DNA of 33,671 bases from Tetrahymena elliotti 4EA. Taxonomy: Eukaryota; Ciliophora; Oligohymenophorea; Hymenostomatida; Tetrahymenidae. Where the stretch lies: NCBI GenBank assembly GCA_000231825.2, contig JH720354.1:1-33671 (forward strand), read 5' to 3'. Below the pieces are notes generated by a model. That model had not been told where the DNA came from. It saw nothing but the letters and a program-made list of their open reading frames with translations, and searched no databases. Shown one piece after another: positions 22,669 to 33,671 of this stretch. Position 1 is the first letter of the stretch; each line of letters begins with the position of its first letter. The position numbers were made by a program, and so were the translations under genes.

Positions 22669-24282
22669 ATGATAATTAAATAAATACTTGCTTTCATTTT
22701 CTTTTTAGCTTTCAGCAAGGCTGATACCATCAAAATATAATTAAAAAAATAGGACGCAATAGTATCTAATTCATCAAAATTAAACTCTAATTCCTTTTTA
22801 GATGAGAGTAATAGCAGATAACTCCAATCATCATCTTCTTAAAAAAGTGTTGATTTAACTAATTTTTTGAAGCACCAATATACAGCAGAGATTTCAATTG
22901 GAAAAGGATCTTAAAAATTATAAGTTCTTGTTGATACTAGTTCTAGTAAGCTAATGATACCCAGCTAGGATTGTATTACAAATAAAAATTGCAAAGTAAA
23001 AAAGATAAATTTTATTTGAGTTAAATAGTCAATAACCAATAATCAATAATCAATTAGGGCTTCTCTAAATACTATGACTGTGCATCATCTGATGGATGTG
23101 CTGTGACCAAAAAATATGAAACTTAAGACTACTTAACTGGTAATGTTAATGGATTAAATGTAAATGCCACAGTTGGAATAGCTAATTTGACTCAGATTTA
23201 GCAATCAATACTCTTATTTGATAAATCTAACTAGTTTACTAACGAATTTGTATAAAATTTCTATTATTGAGATAAGAAATAATTTGAATATATTAACAAA
23301 TTATAAAAGATTTTTATTGTTTTCTATAATGTAAAACAAAATAAAAATATTTAAATGATTTTATTTTATTGAATTTAGTCAGAAGGCTTGTTGGGATTAT
23401 CAGTTTATAATATGGATAATGACAATGGAAATTCATTTGTTACTAATCTTTACTAAAATCGTTTGATTCCTAATAATATGTTCTCTTTATATCTTGGATA
23501 TAAATTGGATGATTCAGAATTAGTTTTAGGAGGATATAATGCTAAAAAAATTAATAGCTCTTCTCCAATTTATAATCATAAGATATCATAAAATTTCTAG
23601 AAGGATGATACATAATAATGGGTAATTACAGTTAAAAGTACATAATTGAATACTTTTTCTTAGAAACTCTCATCAACAAAAAATTAAGCTTTGATTGACT
23701 CTTCTTATCCATATTTAGGAGTAGAAAAAAACATTTACTAATCTATGGTAAATTATTTCCTTTCATAAGGAGGTAAATTAGTCAGCAACCAATATCAAAT
23801 TGAATGCAACAAAACTCTTGATGATATTTAATTATCTATCTTGGATTCTGATTACACAGAAAGAATATATTCTCTTCCTTTCTCTTTTTACACTTCTAAC
23901 TCATCAAATACATGCACATTCTTAATTCAATCATATGATGAAAACAATAATATTAGTTTCATATTTGGAACTCCTTTCTTAAGAAGATATGTTTCTATCT
24001 TCTATAACTCTAATTTAACTGTTAGTAACATTTATAGAATTTTAGAACTTTTCTACAATTTATTAATACTCTATTTTTATAATAATATAAGGCTTTGCAT
24101 AGTCAATTGCAAACCCTAACGATGACTACACAAGTGGGTTGCCTGCATGGGCTATTGCTTTAATAGCAGTTGCAGCATCTATTGTTTCTTTAGTAGGAGG
24201 ATTTGGTATATACAAAAAATGTAAAGCAAAAAGTAATTCTAATGGGATCAACTAATCTCTCTATAGCAATACATCTATTTGA
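22669..24282 (+). CDS. Pepsin-like aspartic protease homologue, type I membrane protein
   Basis: A1-family fold protein of 451 residues from exons 22669-22995, 23058-23249, 23379-24024 and 24092-24282, all joining in phase. A signal peptide occupies about residues 1-18 (QILAFIFFLAFSKA). A Ser-rich propeptide-like stretch follows, then YTAEISIGKGSQKLQVLVDT, the usual N-lobe opening. The first active-site motif is D89-T-S-S-S instead of DTGSS; the second is ALIDSS (D280-S-S) instead of DTG(T/S). LLGL (SEGLLGLS), LVLGGY and FGTPFLRRYVSIFYNSN are canonical A1 landmarks. A transmembrane helix near residues 405-430 (WAIALIAVAASIVSLVGG) is followed by a short basic tail. Both Asp are kept but the paired Gly are Ser, and the flap YGTG is YETQ. 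It may be inactive or have altered activity. Family call firm. Confidence 0.9.
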
Positions 24283-24947
24283 AAGTATATTTAATGATTG
24301 TATTTTATAATTACATTCATAGTTTTAACTTATCAAAATTTTTATAAAGACAAAAAACCTTTAAAAATAAAATCATTTTTAAATAATTTATTTGAAAATC
24401 TTTTTTCACATTTATCTTATTAATTTTGTTAGATTCCATTTAAAAAGTAGTAAGTAATCTTACTATTAATTTTTCTAATACAAAACTAAATTAAGTGATT
24501 TGCAATATTTATTTCATACACTAAAAACGTAAATTCATTCATAATCTCAAAATTTTTGGTTGAATAAATAAATACTGTAATTCTTTCTTCAACTAGTATG
24601 CTAAGCTAAAAGAAACACTAATAAATTTATATTTTTTATCCTAATTTTAACTAATTGAGTTAAACCTAAAATATACACCAAAAAGCTCCTCAAGTTTCTA
24701 ATTTCAAATTTCCAGAAAAAAAATTATGCTTTTTCTTCAATTAATGAATAAATAGTAAAATTTAAATTTGTTGTTAAATTTAAAATTGATGAATAAGATG
24801 ATGAATGAATGAGGAAATAAATTTGGTAATTATCCAATAAGTTTATTTTAAATAAATTAATGATAAAATGCATGTAATTAATAGAGTTTAAAAAGTAAAT
24901 TTATTTAAATATAAAAATTAGATAATGAGGTGAAAAAGATATTTTTC
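24283..24947. other. Intergenic spacer between convergent genes
   Basis: AT-rich DNA between the 3' ends of the pepsin-like gene (+) and the kinase-TPR gene (-). No open frame, repeat or structural element stands out. Confidence 0.6.
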
Positions 24948-27900
24948 TCAAAAAATGTTGCAATCATTTTCTTTTAAAGAAGTTTCTTTGTATTTCTTTA
25001 TTTTTACAGCTATATTATCTGAGATGTATTTTCTGCAAAAATCAATTTTTGGATATTTTGGATTAAAATCTATTATTTTTTAAAAGCATCCCAGAGCTTC
25101 ATATTTAAAGTCAAGGTCATTAAAAGCATTTCCTAAGCAAAAATAATAATCTGCATCTTAACTCTTAAACTCAATAGCCTGTCGAAGAAATTTAACAGCT
25201 TTTTTTGAGTTTTTGAGATGTTGCTAATAAATTTCTCCAATTTAATAATAAGCAAGAGAAAAGCTTTAATATTACTTGATCACATTTTAAAATTATTCAA
25301 TTGCTTCCTCGTATTTTTAGAGTTATTTATAGCATATTCCTATGTTATATAAAGAAAGCTTATGATTTGGATCTAATTCTAAAATTTTGTTGTATTGAAA
25401 AATAGCTTTATAATACTATTTAATTCTAAACTCAAGAGTGGCTACTTTCATGTAAGCAGTTATGTTCTAAGGATTTTCTTAAATTTATTTTTCATAATAT
25501 TCTCTAGCTCTTCCAGCATTATTCACTGACAAGTACCACTCGTTTAGCATTTGTTCTTCTTTTTCTGAGTTTGGGAATAGTTACATATATTTTTCAAGGT
25601 ATTCTATAGCTTGCCATTTATTTTTGAAGGAATTATAAGATATTAAAGCAATTGGCAAGTATAAATCCTCTTCATTTTTATTAATCTCTATAGCCTATAA
25701 TAAGAATTATTAAGCTTGTTAATATTCTCCTTTTTCATTCTAAATTAAACCTAATTATCTGTAACATGAGGAGTTCGTTAAAGGATTTAGTTTAATAGAA
25801 TTCGAAAAGCAATTATAGGCTTTTTCTATATTTTTAAGATGCAGATATTCTATATTTCCAATTTTAAAAAGAGCATCCGAGGATAAGGGCTAATATTAAA
25901 GATAAATCTCAAACTATTTAACAGCTTCTTCATAATTTTTTAACTCTTCATAAATATTTCCAAGTTCCAAATAAGATTAGTAATATGAAGGATCTTACTA
26001 AATTGCTAATTAATAAGTTTTTATGGCTTAATCAATTTAACCTGATAGATAATAAGAGTTTGCTAAAAGAACTTATAATTCTACATTATTTTGTTTATAG
26101 AGAGTAAGTGCAAGCTAATAGTTTTTAATAGATTCATTATATTTTTTCTAAATTTTGTTGAGAACACCTAAAGTTTTGTACAAAATGTAATTATTTGGAT
26201 CTCTTTTTAATCCTTTTTATATAAATGATTCAGCAAGATCATATTTACCTTAATTTTACAAAGAAATAGCAACTGAATTAATTGCTTCAATATTTTATGG
26301 ATTTATACTTAATTCGGCTTGATAATATTTTATTTATTATTTGAAATCTTAATCTAATAATCCTAATTAATAGTTTGCTAATTTTATTTTTTAATCAAGC
26401 TCAAGAGACTTTAGATAGTTTTTTTTAGCCTCTTCTGGCTTGCTATTGTGATAGATTAAACCTAATTAATCTAAGATATGCATCAGCATTCTTTGGATCT
26501 AAACTAATTTACTTTTCTATGAACTCAATAGCCTTTGAAGTATTTCCTTTTAAGTTCTCTATCTTACCAAGAAATTCATAAATTTTAGGGTGATTTGAGT
26601 TAATTTGCAAGCATTAATTTAAATACTTTTAAGAAGTATCTATGCAGTTTAGATTGAAATTTAATTCTGACAATTTAATCAAATATTCAAATTTTTAAAA
26701 GTTTACATTTAAGGCTATTTCATAGTGTTCAATAGCTTATTAATAATCTTACAAATGAAATCCTAATATGTATCCTATTCCAGCATGGGCTTGCTCGTCT
26801 TCAGGATCTTATTCTAATACTTTTTTATAATATTTTATAGCATTTTCAAATTCTCCTTAATTTAATTTATATTATGCTAAATTGTAATTAGCCCACTTAT
26901 TATAAGAATCTGCAGCTGCAGATTTTTAAAAGAGTTCTAATTTGTTCTCTTTATTAACTTCTATTTACCCTAAGTAGTTAAGCAAAATAGAATTCTTAGG
27001 ATTTTATACATTAATAAGATAGCTTTCTGCTTCATTTTAATCATTATTTTTAAAATAATTATCAGCTAAATGAATATGAATCATTAAATCTTCTTTATTA
27101 ATTTCATAAGCCTACTTATAAAAGTATATAGCTTTTGTATAATCTTTTAGTTCACTGCTATAAACACTCCCTATTCTTTAATATACAACAGGATTATGCC
27201 TTTTATTTAAATTAGCTACTTTTTTAGCATTTTCTTACAAATTATCTATATTACAATACCTAAATAAAAGGAGCTAAAGTGATAGTAACTCTACTTATTA
27301 GCTATCAATCACTAGACCTTTATTTAAATAATTAAGAGCTTCCTTCTCTTTATTAGCCATCAAGAGTAACCAGGCATAAACGTAATAAACTCTCCAATAT
27401 TATCTTTTGATTTCAAGACACTTGTTTAAAAAGGATTTAGCTTTTGAAATACTTTTAAGTTCTCTATTTTAGATAATACATATGCAAATACCTAAATATG
27501 CATCTATTTCATTATGGTCAATTTAAAGAACTTCTTCAAAATATTTTGTTGACAAGTCATAATTTGAAAAGGCATAAATATTAAGATAGCCTAAGGTCAT
27601 CTTAGCTTATACATTATTTGGTTAATCTTTTAAGTATTTTGTATATCTATTTTAAATGATATTTGTTTCCATAAAATCAATATCAATAATTTTATCTATT
27701 GACACTTATACACTAAAAGCTCTCTTTTGTAATTGTAACTCCATTATTTTCTGTTCTTCCACTACCTATTATTGTGAAAACTATTCTACGCTTGATGACA
27801 TTTTTCTATTGGCTTCTTAGAATATCTCACATTAAGGAGTAGGAGTATCTTCTATTTTCTCTTTAATTGTTGATTAACTTTCAGAATAAAATTTCTAAGA

Positions 27901-28875
27901 GCTTTATATAGAAGAATCCATTAGCGATGAGCTGCATGAACTCTGCGTGCTCTTTGAAGCCTAACTATCATTGATCGTACCATTTCTACCATAATATAAA
28001 GAAAATATTTTTTCTCTGATTTAGGTAAATGAAGGTCTTTTACTCGGATCTTTTATAAGAATAAACTAGATTAATTAATTTGAAGTTTCTGATAAAAGAG
28101 GTGCATTATTAAACTGATAGTTATTATTCTAAAAGGTTAATAGTTGATTATATTTTATTCCCCCAAAGATCATAAGGCAAATCCCGAATGCCCAAATATC
28201 ACCTATTTTTGTTTACTTAATTTATGTTTTCTATGCATTTAAGTCTTCTTACAACTCAGGAGGAAAGTATAGAAAAACTCCTCTAGCTGTTTAAGTATAG
28301 AGTGCTTTGCTTTTTACTAGATCATCATATTTTTTAGCAAGACCAAAATCACAAAGTTTAATGACACCATCGGTAGTTATGAGTATATTTCTAACTGAGA
28401 GGTCTCTGAGAACATAATCTAAATTATGTAAGTACTCAATACCATCTATAATTTAATTAACATAATGTAGAAACAATACATCACTTATCGGTTCTGTATT
28501 TTTATCAATCCAATCTTGAAGCGAACACTTGCATAAATTCATTTGTATAAAATGGTAGAATCCAAGAGTAAAGTCTGAATGAATTTATACTATGTTCTTG
28601 TGATTGCATTTTCTTAAGATTTCTGCTTCATCCTCACATAATTTAAGTAGATTCTTATTTATCTTGCCTGTGTTTGTATTAATTATAGATTGAGCTTTAA
28701 CTGCATATTTTTTTGAATGATCTTATTTATCTTCAACAAATAGAACCAAACCAAATCCTCCTCTACCACCATATTTGTTAATTATTTTAAAGTTCTTATT
28801 TTCTTCTAACTCTTCTTAAAGAAACTCAAGAGTTTCTTGCAATACTGCTTCCTCTTCAGTTAAACTAGAACTCAT
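24948..28875 (-). CDS. Protein kinase with long C-terminal TPR array (frame broken once)
   Basis: Intronless reading of about 1307 residues once a 4-nt duplication at 26470-26463 is allowed for. The kinase domain (about 25-285) has the glycine loop GGRGGFGLV, AVK (K60), RDLSVRN in the catalytic loop (D158, N163; the HRD His is Leu156), CDFGLA (D176), a PPE motif and IWAFGICLMIFGG, so catalysis is plausible. A polar Ser-rich linker follows. From about 390 to the end are roughly two dozen TPR units, for example YKTLGVL, YLELGNIYEELKNYEEAV and SLYNIGICYKQLQKYEEAIE, which should form a superhelical scaffold for partner proteins. Start ATG 28875 precedes MSSSLTEEE. As written, the frame hits TGA at 26403-26401, which would truncate the array after about 12 repeats. 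Sequencing error, real mutation or frameshifting cannot be separated here. Confidence 0.9.
26463..26470 (-). other. Frame-breaking ATTA tandem duplication in TPR coding
   Basis: On the coding (minus) strand the sequence reads AGATTAATTAGGTTTAATC. Removing one ATTA gives DAYLRLGLIYHNSKPEEAKK, a textbook TPR helix A with Leu7, Gly8 and Tyr11. With both copies the frame shifts and meets TGA about 20 codons on. The downstream frame continues open for another 500 codons of TPR, so the shift is local. Confidence 0.85.
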
Positions 28876-30549
28876 ATATATTAAATTATAACAATTAAAT
28901 TGTTTTTAAATATTTTTTAATTAAAATATACTCCTCTGTATTTTTCAACTAAGATCTAAATATTAATTAGGTTTTACTTAAACAGGATACCAACTAATAC
29001 TATTTAATTAAGTGTTAAATAAGAGTATTTTTGGTATAAACTCTTACTAAATAAAAAAAATCATCAACAATGTATTTTATTTTCCTCACTTACATAATCT
29101 TAAGAATTTCTTTGAGCCAAAAATGATTTACATTGATTTTTACATCAATATTTTTTTGTACATTTAAGTTTTCCATTCAATCAATGTAAATTTCAAGCAC
29201 CCCTTTCAAAAAATAAATAATAATTTTTGAATTTATCCTAAAAGAGAATATTTACTTTTAGAGAGTAATTATTAAAAAAATAGATTTTTTTCTTTTTAAA
29301 ATAAATTTTAATATAATAGAATCTGAATCAAACAAAAATATAATTAATTTCATCAAAAATAAAAATTGACTTAATAATAGAAATTAACATTTTTTAAAGA
29401 AAAAACAAATCAAATAATTTTATTTACAATTCTTTGAAAATAAAATATATAAAAAAACAAATTAATTTGCTAAAAAAAATCATTTTTTTTCTTTCCAATA
29501 AAGTTAAATCTAATTTAGAAAAAAGGTCTCTCAAGATTGGATTTTTTTTTTAAATAAATTTTTTATTATTTCTTAAGAAAATTATTTTAAGTCTGAATAC
29601 CAAATTACACAAACTTAAATATTTTATTCTACAATTTTTTTGTGAATTTATCAAATATTTTTAAATATTTGTAACTTGTGGATATTTAAAATGTGTAAAA
29701 ATGTTTATGAATTTTAGTTTGAAAAAAAAAATAAACCAAATATCTACCAAATTATCTCTTTACTCAGTTGTTAATTTCCCTCATCTTCAAAACTGATCAT
29801 TTAACATCTAATTTCTTTTACTTTTAGTCTCTGTTAAGTTGTTAAAGATTTTTTATTTTAAAAATTTTAAATTACCTTGGTGTAAAAAGTTAGAATTAGA
29901 TAAGTAAAAATTATCATCAAACTTAAATATTAATAAATTCAAATTTTCTTACAATCACATCTAACTGGAGGATGCATAAGTTAAAGAATTTGATATTTTA
30001 AATGATGAATAATAAATTATTCAAAAATAAAAAGAGACTTAACATTTTAATTTTAATTGAATGATGAGAAGTAAGATTAAGAAGGAATTAAGTAAATTTA
30101 AGTAGAAGAAAATTTAATTATTCAGTAATATTAAATGAATTAAATCTAGTGCTATTAATATAAGATTTTATTTATTTCTAATTTTAAAAATATTTGAGAA
30201 AATTAGGCAAGAATAATTAGGACTGTTAAGATAATATTTTGAATATTTTATCTGTATTAATTGTTTGTGGTTACTAATCTTATTGTTGTTAATAGTATTT
30301 AATAATTTTAAAATAAGAGTAAATTGTAAGCTTGAAAATGTTAAATTAGATATTTTACTTAACTTTAGATAATTTGTGAAATGAATGGAAATAAAACAGC
30401 GATGTATGAAATAAAATTTTGAGCGAATTATAAATCTTTCTCGAAATTAAATTAAGAAAGATGTATTTAGTCTAAAGATTAAGGTAAATTAATTATAATA
30501 ATTACTTTCTCAAAAACAAATCAAAAAAGAATTCAATCTCCAAATCAAA
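28876..30549. other. Large divergent intergenic region
   Basis: About 1.7 kb of very AT-rich DNA between the divergent kinase-TPR (-) and small surface-protein (+) genes. It presumably carries both promoters. I see short frames only, with K/N/I/F composition typical of AT-rich noncoding sequence, and no repeat family or RNA gene. Confidence 0.6.
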
Positions 30550-31167
30550 ATGAAAAGACATTTTAAATAATAATTTTTTATACTACTTTTAATCTTAGTT
30601 ATCCTACAATAAGCTTAATGTAGAGTCGATGTTAGAAATCTCTTATCCAGAAGTACTAGATCTACTTCAAGAAGTACTTCAAGTAGCAGATCTTCATCTA
30701 CTTCAACAAGTAGCACATCATCAACTACAAGCACAAGTAGCAATACAAATACAATTATAATTGTATCCATTGTTGTCCCTTCGGTAGTAGTTACCTTAAT
30801 AATCATAGGAATCTGCTGGTATAAAAGAAGGTAAGGAGCTCAACAAATAGCCTAATAGTTAAAGGCTTAGAAATAACACTAGAACGATATGAACTAGTAA
30901 ATGTAATAATTCAATGCAGCTGAACCAAACTATCTAAACTAATAGCTCAATGTAAATAAAAATTATTAAAACTCATAGTTAAATGAAACTCCTTGTGATC
31001 CTAACTATCAGATATAATAAAAATGTATTGAATATCCTGCTCAAAATGCTTTTCTATAATAAAAATACTAAGTTCCTGGATATCCGATTTACCAACAAGC
31101 TTATTATCCACCATAGTAATAAAATTAATATTAATAACCTCCCATATCACAAGCAAATGTCTTATGA
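30550..31167 (+). CDS. Small type I membrane protein, Ser/Thr-rich ectodomain, Gln-rich tail
   Basis: A single-exon gene of 205 residues ending at TGA; the family is not recognised. Residues 1-24 form a signal peptide (FFILLLILVILQQAQC). Residues 34-65 are an almost pure Ser/Thr tract with regularly spaced Arg, likely a heavily O-glycosylated or extended stalk. A transmembrane helix lies at 68-90 (IIIVSIVVPSVVVTLIIIGI) and is followed by WYKRR as stop-transfer. The cytoplasmic tail of about 110 residues is very Gln-rich with Tyr/Pro near the end (VPGYPIYQQAYYPP) and two Cys. With such a short ectodomain it looks like a stalk without a head. Secretion, sensing or adhesion roles are speculation. 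Antisense Val/Asp/Leu-rich frames over the Ser tract are shadows. A more GC-rich coding segment supports the call. Confidence 0.8.
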
Positions 31168-32431
31168 TAAGACAAACTTCTTCTATGATCATTTTTTTCT
31201 TGATAAACATATTTATTAAATAGCATATAATTTAAACTTAAAATAATCAACTAACCTTAACTAAATACTTTACCTATAATCTAATGCCATATATATTAAC
31301 CAAAATATACTATTTATATATTGTTTTAATTACCCAAAGAGAGATAATATTCATTTAATAAAATTTGCTTAAATGTTTAATCTTAAATATTCTTTGAAGA
31401 AAAAAAAAATATTTTGTTACATATATCATCGATTAAATAAAATTAAGTCCATTAAAATTAAAATTGATTAAATAAGATTTGCCTTTTTTTAATTTACTTA
31501 AAAATTTTTTAAATCAAAATGAAATAACATTTTCCTTTACTTTTAAGATGAAAGATAAAATTGTAATTGCTAATGCATTTTTAAAATGAAATTCAAAAAT
31601 ATTAATATGATAGTATGCTAAAATAATTAAAAATAAACCAATGCAAAAATTTAAAGTTAAAAAATAAAAAACAAAATAATTTTCACTATTTAGCTTATGA
31701 TTAATTGATTATTTTAGATAATATGTTTAACCAAAAGACAAAAAAGAGAAGGAATAATTGTTTTGAATCAAAAAATTATAAGTGTATGTTGATATAGTGG
31801 TAAAAAAAGATGTAAAATCGAAAATAAATTCTTGTTATTTTAATCGAAAAGAGAGATTTTAGCCACTCAAAAACGTTTGAATTAATAATAACAAAACAAA
31901 AAGAAAATTTTGAGTTTTGCCTAAAATACAATAAAAAAGATCTTAAACAATAAATAAACATCCACAATTAAAATAAATATTTTTTTTAACTCAATTTATT
32001 TATTTGACATCAAAATCGCTGAGTTTATTTTTTAGTTTAGGATTAATAAATTTTAATCTTATTTATTTTTTTGGAGCTATTTTGCTTTCTTACTACTTGG
32101 AATATTGAAACATATTACTAATTTCAACCAAAAATAATTTAGCTTTTTTCAATAACTTCTAATTTTTAAATTTAACATCAATAAAATTATTTTTTTATTA
32201 TACATTAATAATAAAAAAATATTAGAAAAAAATCAAAATATGAATGAGTTAGATATCTGTGAGAAATTACTACTCCACAACTATTAAAAAATAAATTGAC
32301 TTTTATTTTAAATTTTGAAAAATTAGATTTTTTTGCTTTTTTTAATTTATTACAGAAAACTACTTTTTGAATAAATATTTACAATTTTTGTTTTTATTAG
32401 TGCTACAGGTTTTTAATTTTTGTGTTAGTAT
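31168..32431. other. Intergenic spacer between convergent genes
   Basis: About 1.3 kb of AT-rich DNA downstream of both the small surface-protein gene (+) and the polytopic membrane-protein gene (-). No supported open frame, repeat or RNA. The right part could contain a further 3' exon of the minus-strand gene, because GTATGTGAAT at its apparent stop looks like a splice donor. Confidence 0.5.
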
Positions 32432-33671
32432 TCACATACCATAGAGATCATAAAGAATTTGAGATGGAGATACCACCATATGAGAAGCAGTTACTTTTTA
32501 GAATAATATAATCTGCAAGTTCATTTATACCAATTTATAATATTTCTTAATCTCCACATTCTGTTATTTTGCTAAGAAAATTTCAATAAAAAAATCATTA
32601 GTTGAAAATAAATATCCATTTGAGTATCTACCAAGTAAAATCGAAATTAAAGTTTCTGGTGATAATAATTTATCCATATATTATAATTCTTTTACAAAAG
32701 GATCAGGAAAATATTAAATTTGAGATAGTACTTCTATCATATGATTCAAACAAAGGAAGGGAGTCTGATTATAAATGACTTCAATTTTTTTAACTTTTAA
32801 TTCTGAAATTTTTGCAATAATATCATAAAAAAATTAACATCTCTATTCTATGCAACCGTTCTACAGCATAGGTTAGTAAAGACCGAATCCATCAAAAGTT
32901 TTGTATATTTAAGAAAGATTCAAACTGAGTAAAATTGATTTTAAAAATAAATTACTCTTAGTATATCCTTAAGTAAATTTCAACAAATCTCTCTAATTTT
33001 CAATATTTACTATTTTAGATTAGAATGTTAGTTAAATAAAATCTTTAAAAGTAGCTATTATTTAAGCTAGACCAAATGGCATAGCTAAACAATAATTGAT
33101 GGTGTAAATTATATTATCTAATTTTTAATCATTTTTACTGAAAAACAATGTTGAGTATCCAAATCCTAATAACAAAAAAAATCTCAAATATTAATTTAGA
33201 TAGTAAGATAAGTAGACAACTTTTCTTATTATGCTTAGATTAAGAGCAGGCTCAAAATCAAGTGTAGGCATCATAAAAAATCCACAAAAAAAGAGAAAAA
33301 CCAAATTATCTACTTTTTTTTCTTGTTTAGGAGTGATTATTACCTAAATGATAATTGATAGTATAGAAATTATAAGTACATAGTATCCAAGATTTACCTA
33401 AAATAAATCTTTTTATCTAAAAAGAGAGCACAAAATTAAATATGTTGAACCAGTTTTTAAAATATTTTATAAGGCACTTCTATTTTGCTATTCAGAATAT
33501 GTTAAAAGCAAAGCTGCAAGAGTCAAAAAGATTAAAAAATTAACATATGTTAAAATAATGACATAGTTATCTACAATTCCATTACTAATCATGTCTGTTC
33601 CAAAAAATAATATTGCTTCAGAAATAATTAAAGGCAATACTCTCCCAAATAATTTAGTAGTCATTAATCCA
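32432..33671 (-). CDS. Polytopic membrane protein, C-terminal part (runs off window)
   Basis: The frame is open from the right edge for 412 codons to TGA at 32434-32432, so the 5' end lies outside the window. The family is not recognised. The upstream portion is a series of hydrophobic helices, for example LPLIISEAILFF, YVIILTYVNFLIFLTLAALL, YYVLIISILSIIIQV, FFCGFFMMP and FFLLLGFGYSTLFF, separated by short polar loops (SEQQNRSALQ, TPKQEKKVDN). The C-terminal 200 or so residues are soluble and helical (FTQGYTKSNLFLKSILLSLN, CQFFYDIIAKISELKVKK). At least six membrane spans are visible. Large families of such multi-span proteins are typical of ciliates; transporter, channel or receptor cannot be told apart. 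The stop coincides with a donor-like GTATGTG, so the true C-terminus may be in a further exon. Confidence 0.75.

Noticed and set aside
26442..26460. 19-nt GT...AG stretch as an intron that would restore the TPR frame
   Set aside because: Far shorter than any other intron here and its removal destroys the Gly8/Tyr11 helix of the TPR, whereas deleting one ATTA gives a perfect repeat.
30615..30806. Minus-strand Val/Leu/Asp-rich ORF
   Set aside because: Antisense of the Ser/Thr tract and membrane helix of the small surface protein.
31001..31219. Short ORFs on both strands
   Set aside because: They overlap the Gln-rich tail of the small surface protein in other frames and show no independent support.
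1..33671. CRISPR arrays, tRNA/rRNA genes, intact transposons
   Set aside because: No spaced direct-repeat array, cloverleaf-like sequence, rRNA block, transposase or reverse-transcriptase motif was found on reading both strands.

Overview
This window is the end of a ciliate macronuclear chromosome, most likely Tetrahymena or a close relative. It opens with four perfect CCCCAA telomere repeats. It is extremely AT-rich. Its genes read through in-frame TAA and TAG as glutamine, and every gene end I could place is TGA. The clearest proof of the code is in the sterol/lipid-transfer gene, where the invariant Gln of the family signature EQVSHHPP is written TAA. Under the standard code nearly every real gene looks like fragments, so all models here were built with TGA as the only stop and with AT-rich GT-AG introns joined by matching reading phase. 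Coordinates of spliced genes are outer limits; exons are given in the evidence.

Layout from the telomere inward: about 1.5 kb of subtelomeric AT-rich DNA with one possible gene remnant; an amino-acid/auxin-permease-type transporter (+); a Q/N-rich protein with a C-terminal CTFxP-like motif (-); the ribosome-biogenesis factor UTP25 (+); a PH-domain oxysterol-binding-related protein (-); an AidB/ACDH-11-type acyl-CoA dehydrogenase (-); a leucine-rich-repeat-like protein (+); a membrane-anchored pepsin-like protein with altered catalytic motifs (+); a protein kinase fused to a long TPR array (-); a small Ser/Thr-rich single-pass surface protein with a Gln-rich tail (+); and the 3' part of a polytopic membrane protein running off the right edge (-).

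The genes look like ordinary single ciliate transcription units, with no operons, long AT-rich spacers and mixed orientation. I see no functional pathway joining them, and no tRNA, rRNA, CRISPR array or intact transposon. The points most worth a second look are a VPS13-C-terminus-like stretch inside the ORP, a DTS/DSS aspartic-protease-like protein, a 4-bp tandem duplication that breaks frame inside a TPR of the kinase gene, and an apparent 28-nt intron in the acyl-CoA dehydrogenase gene.
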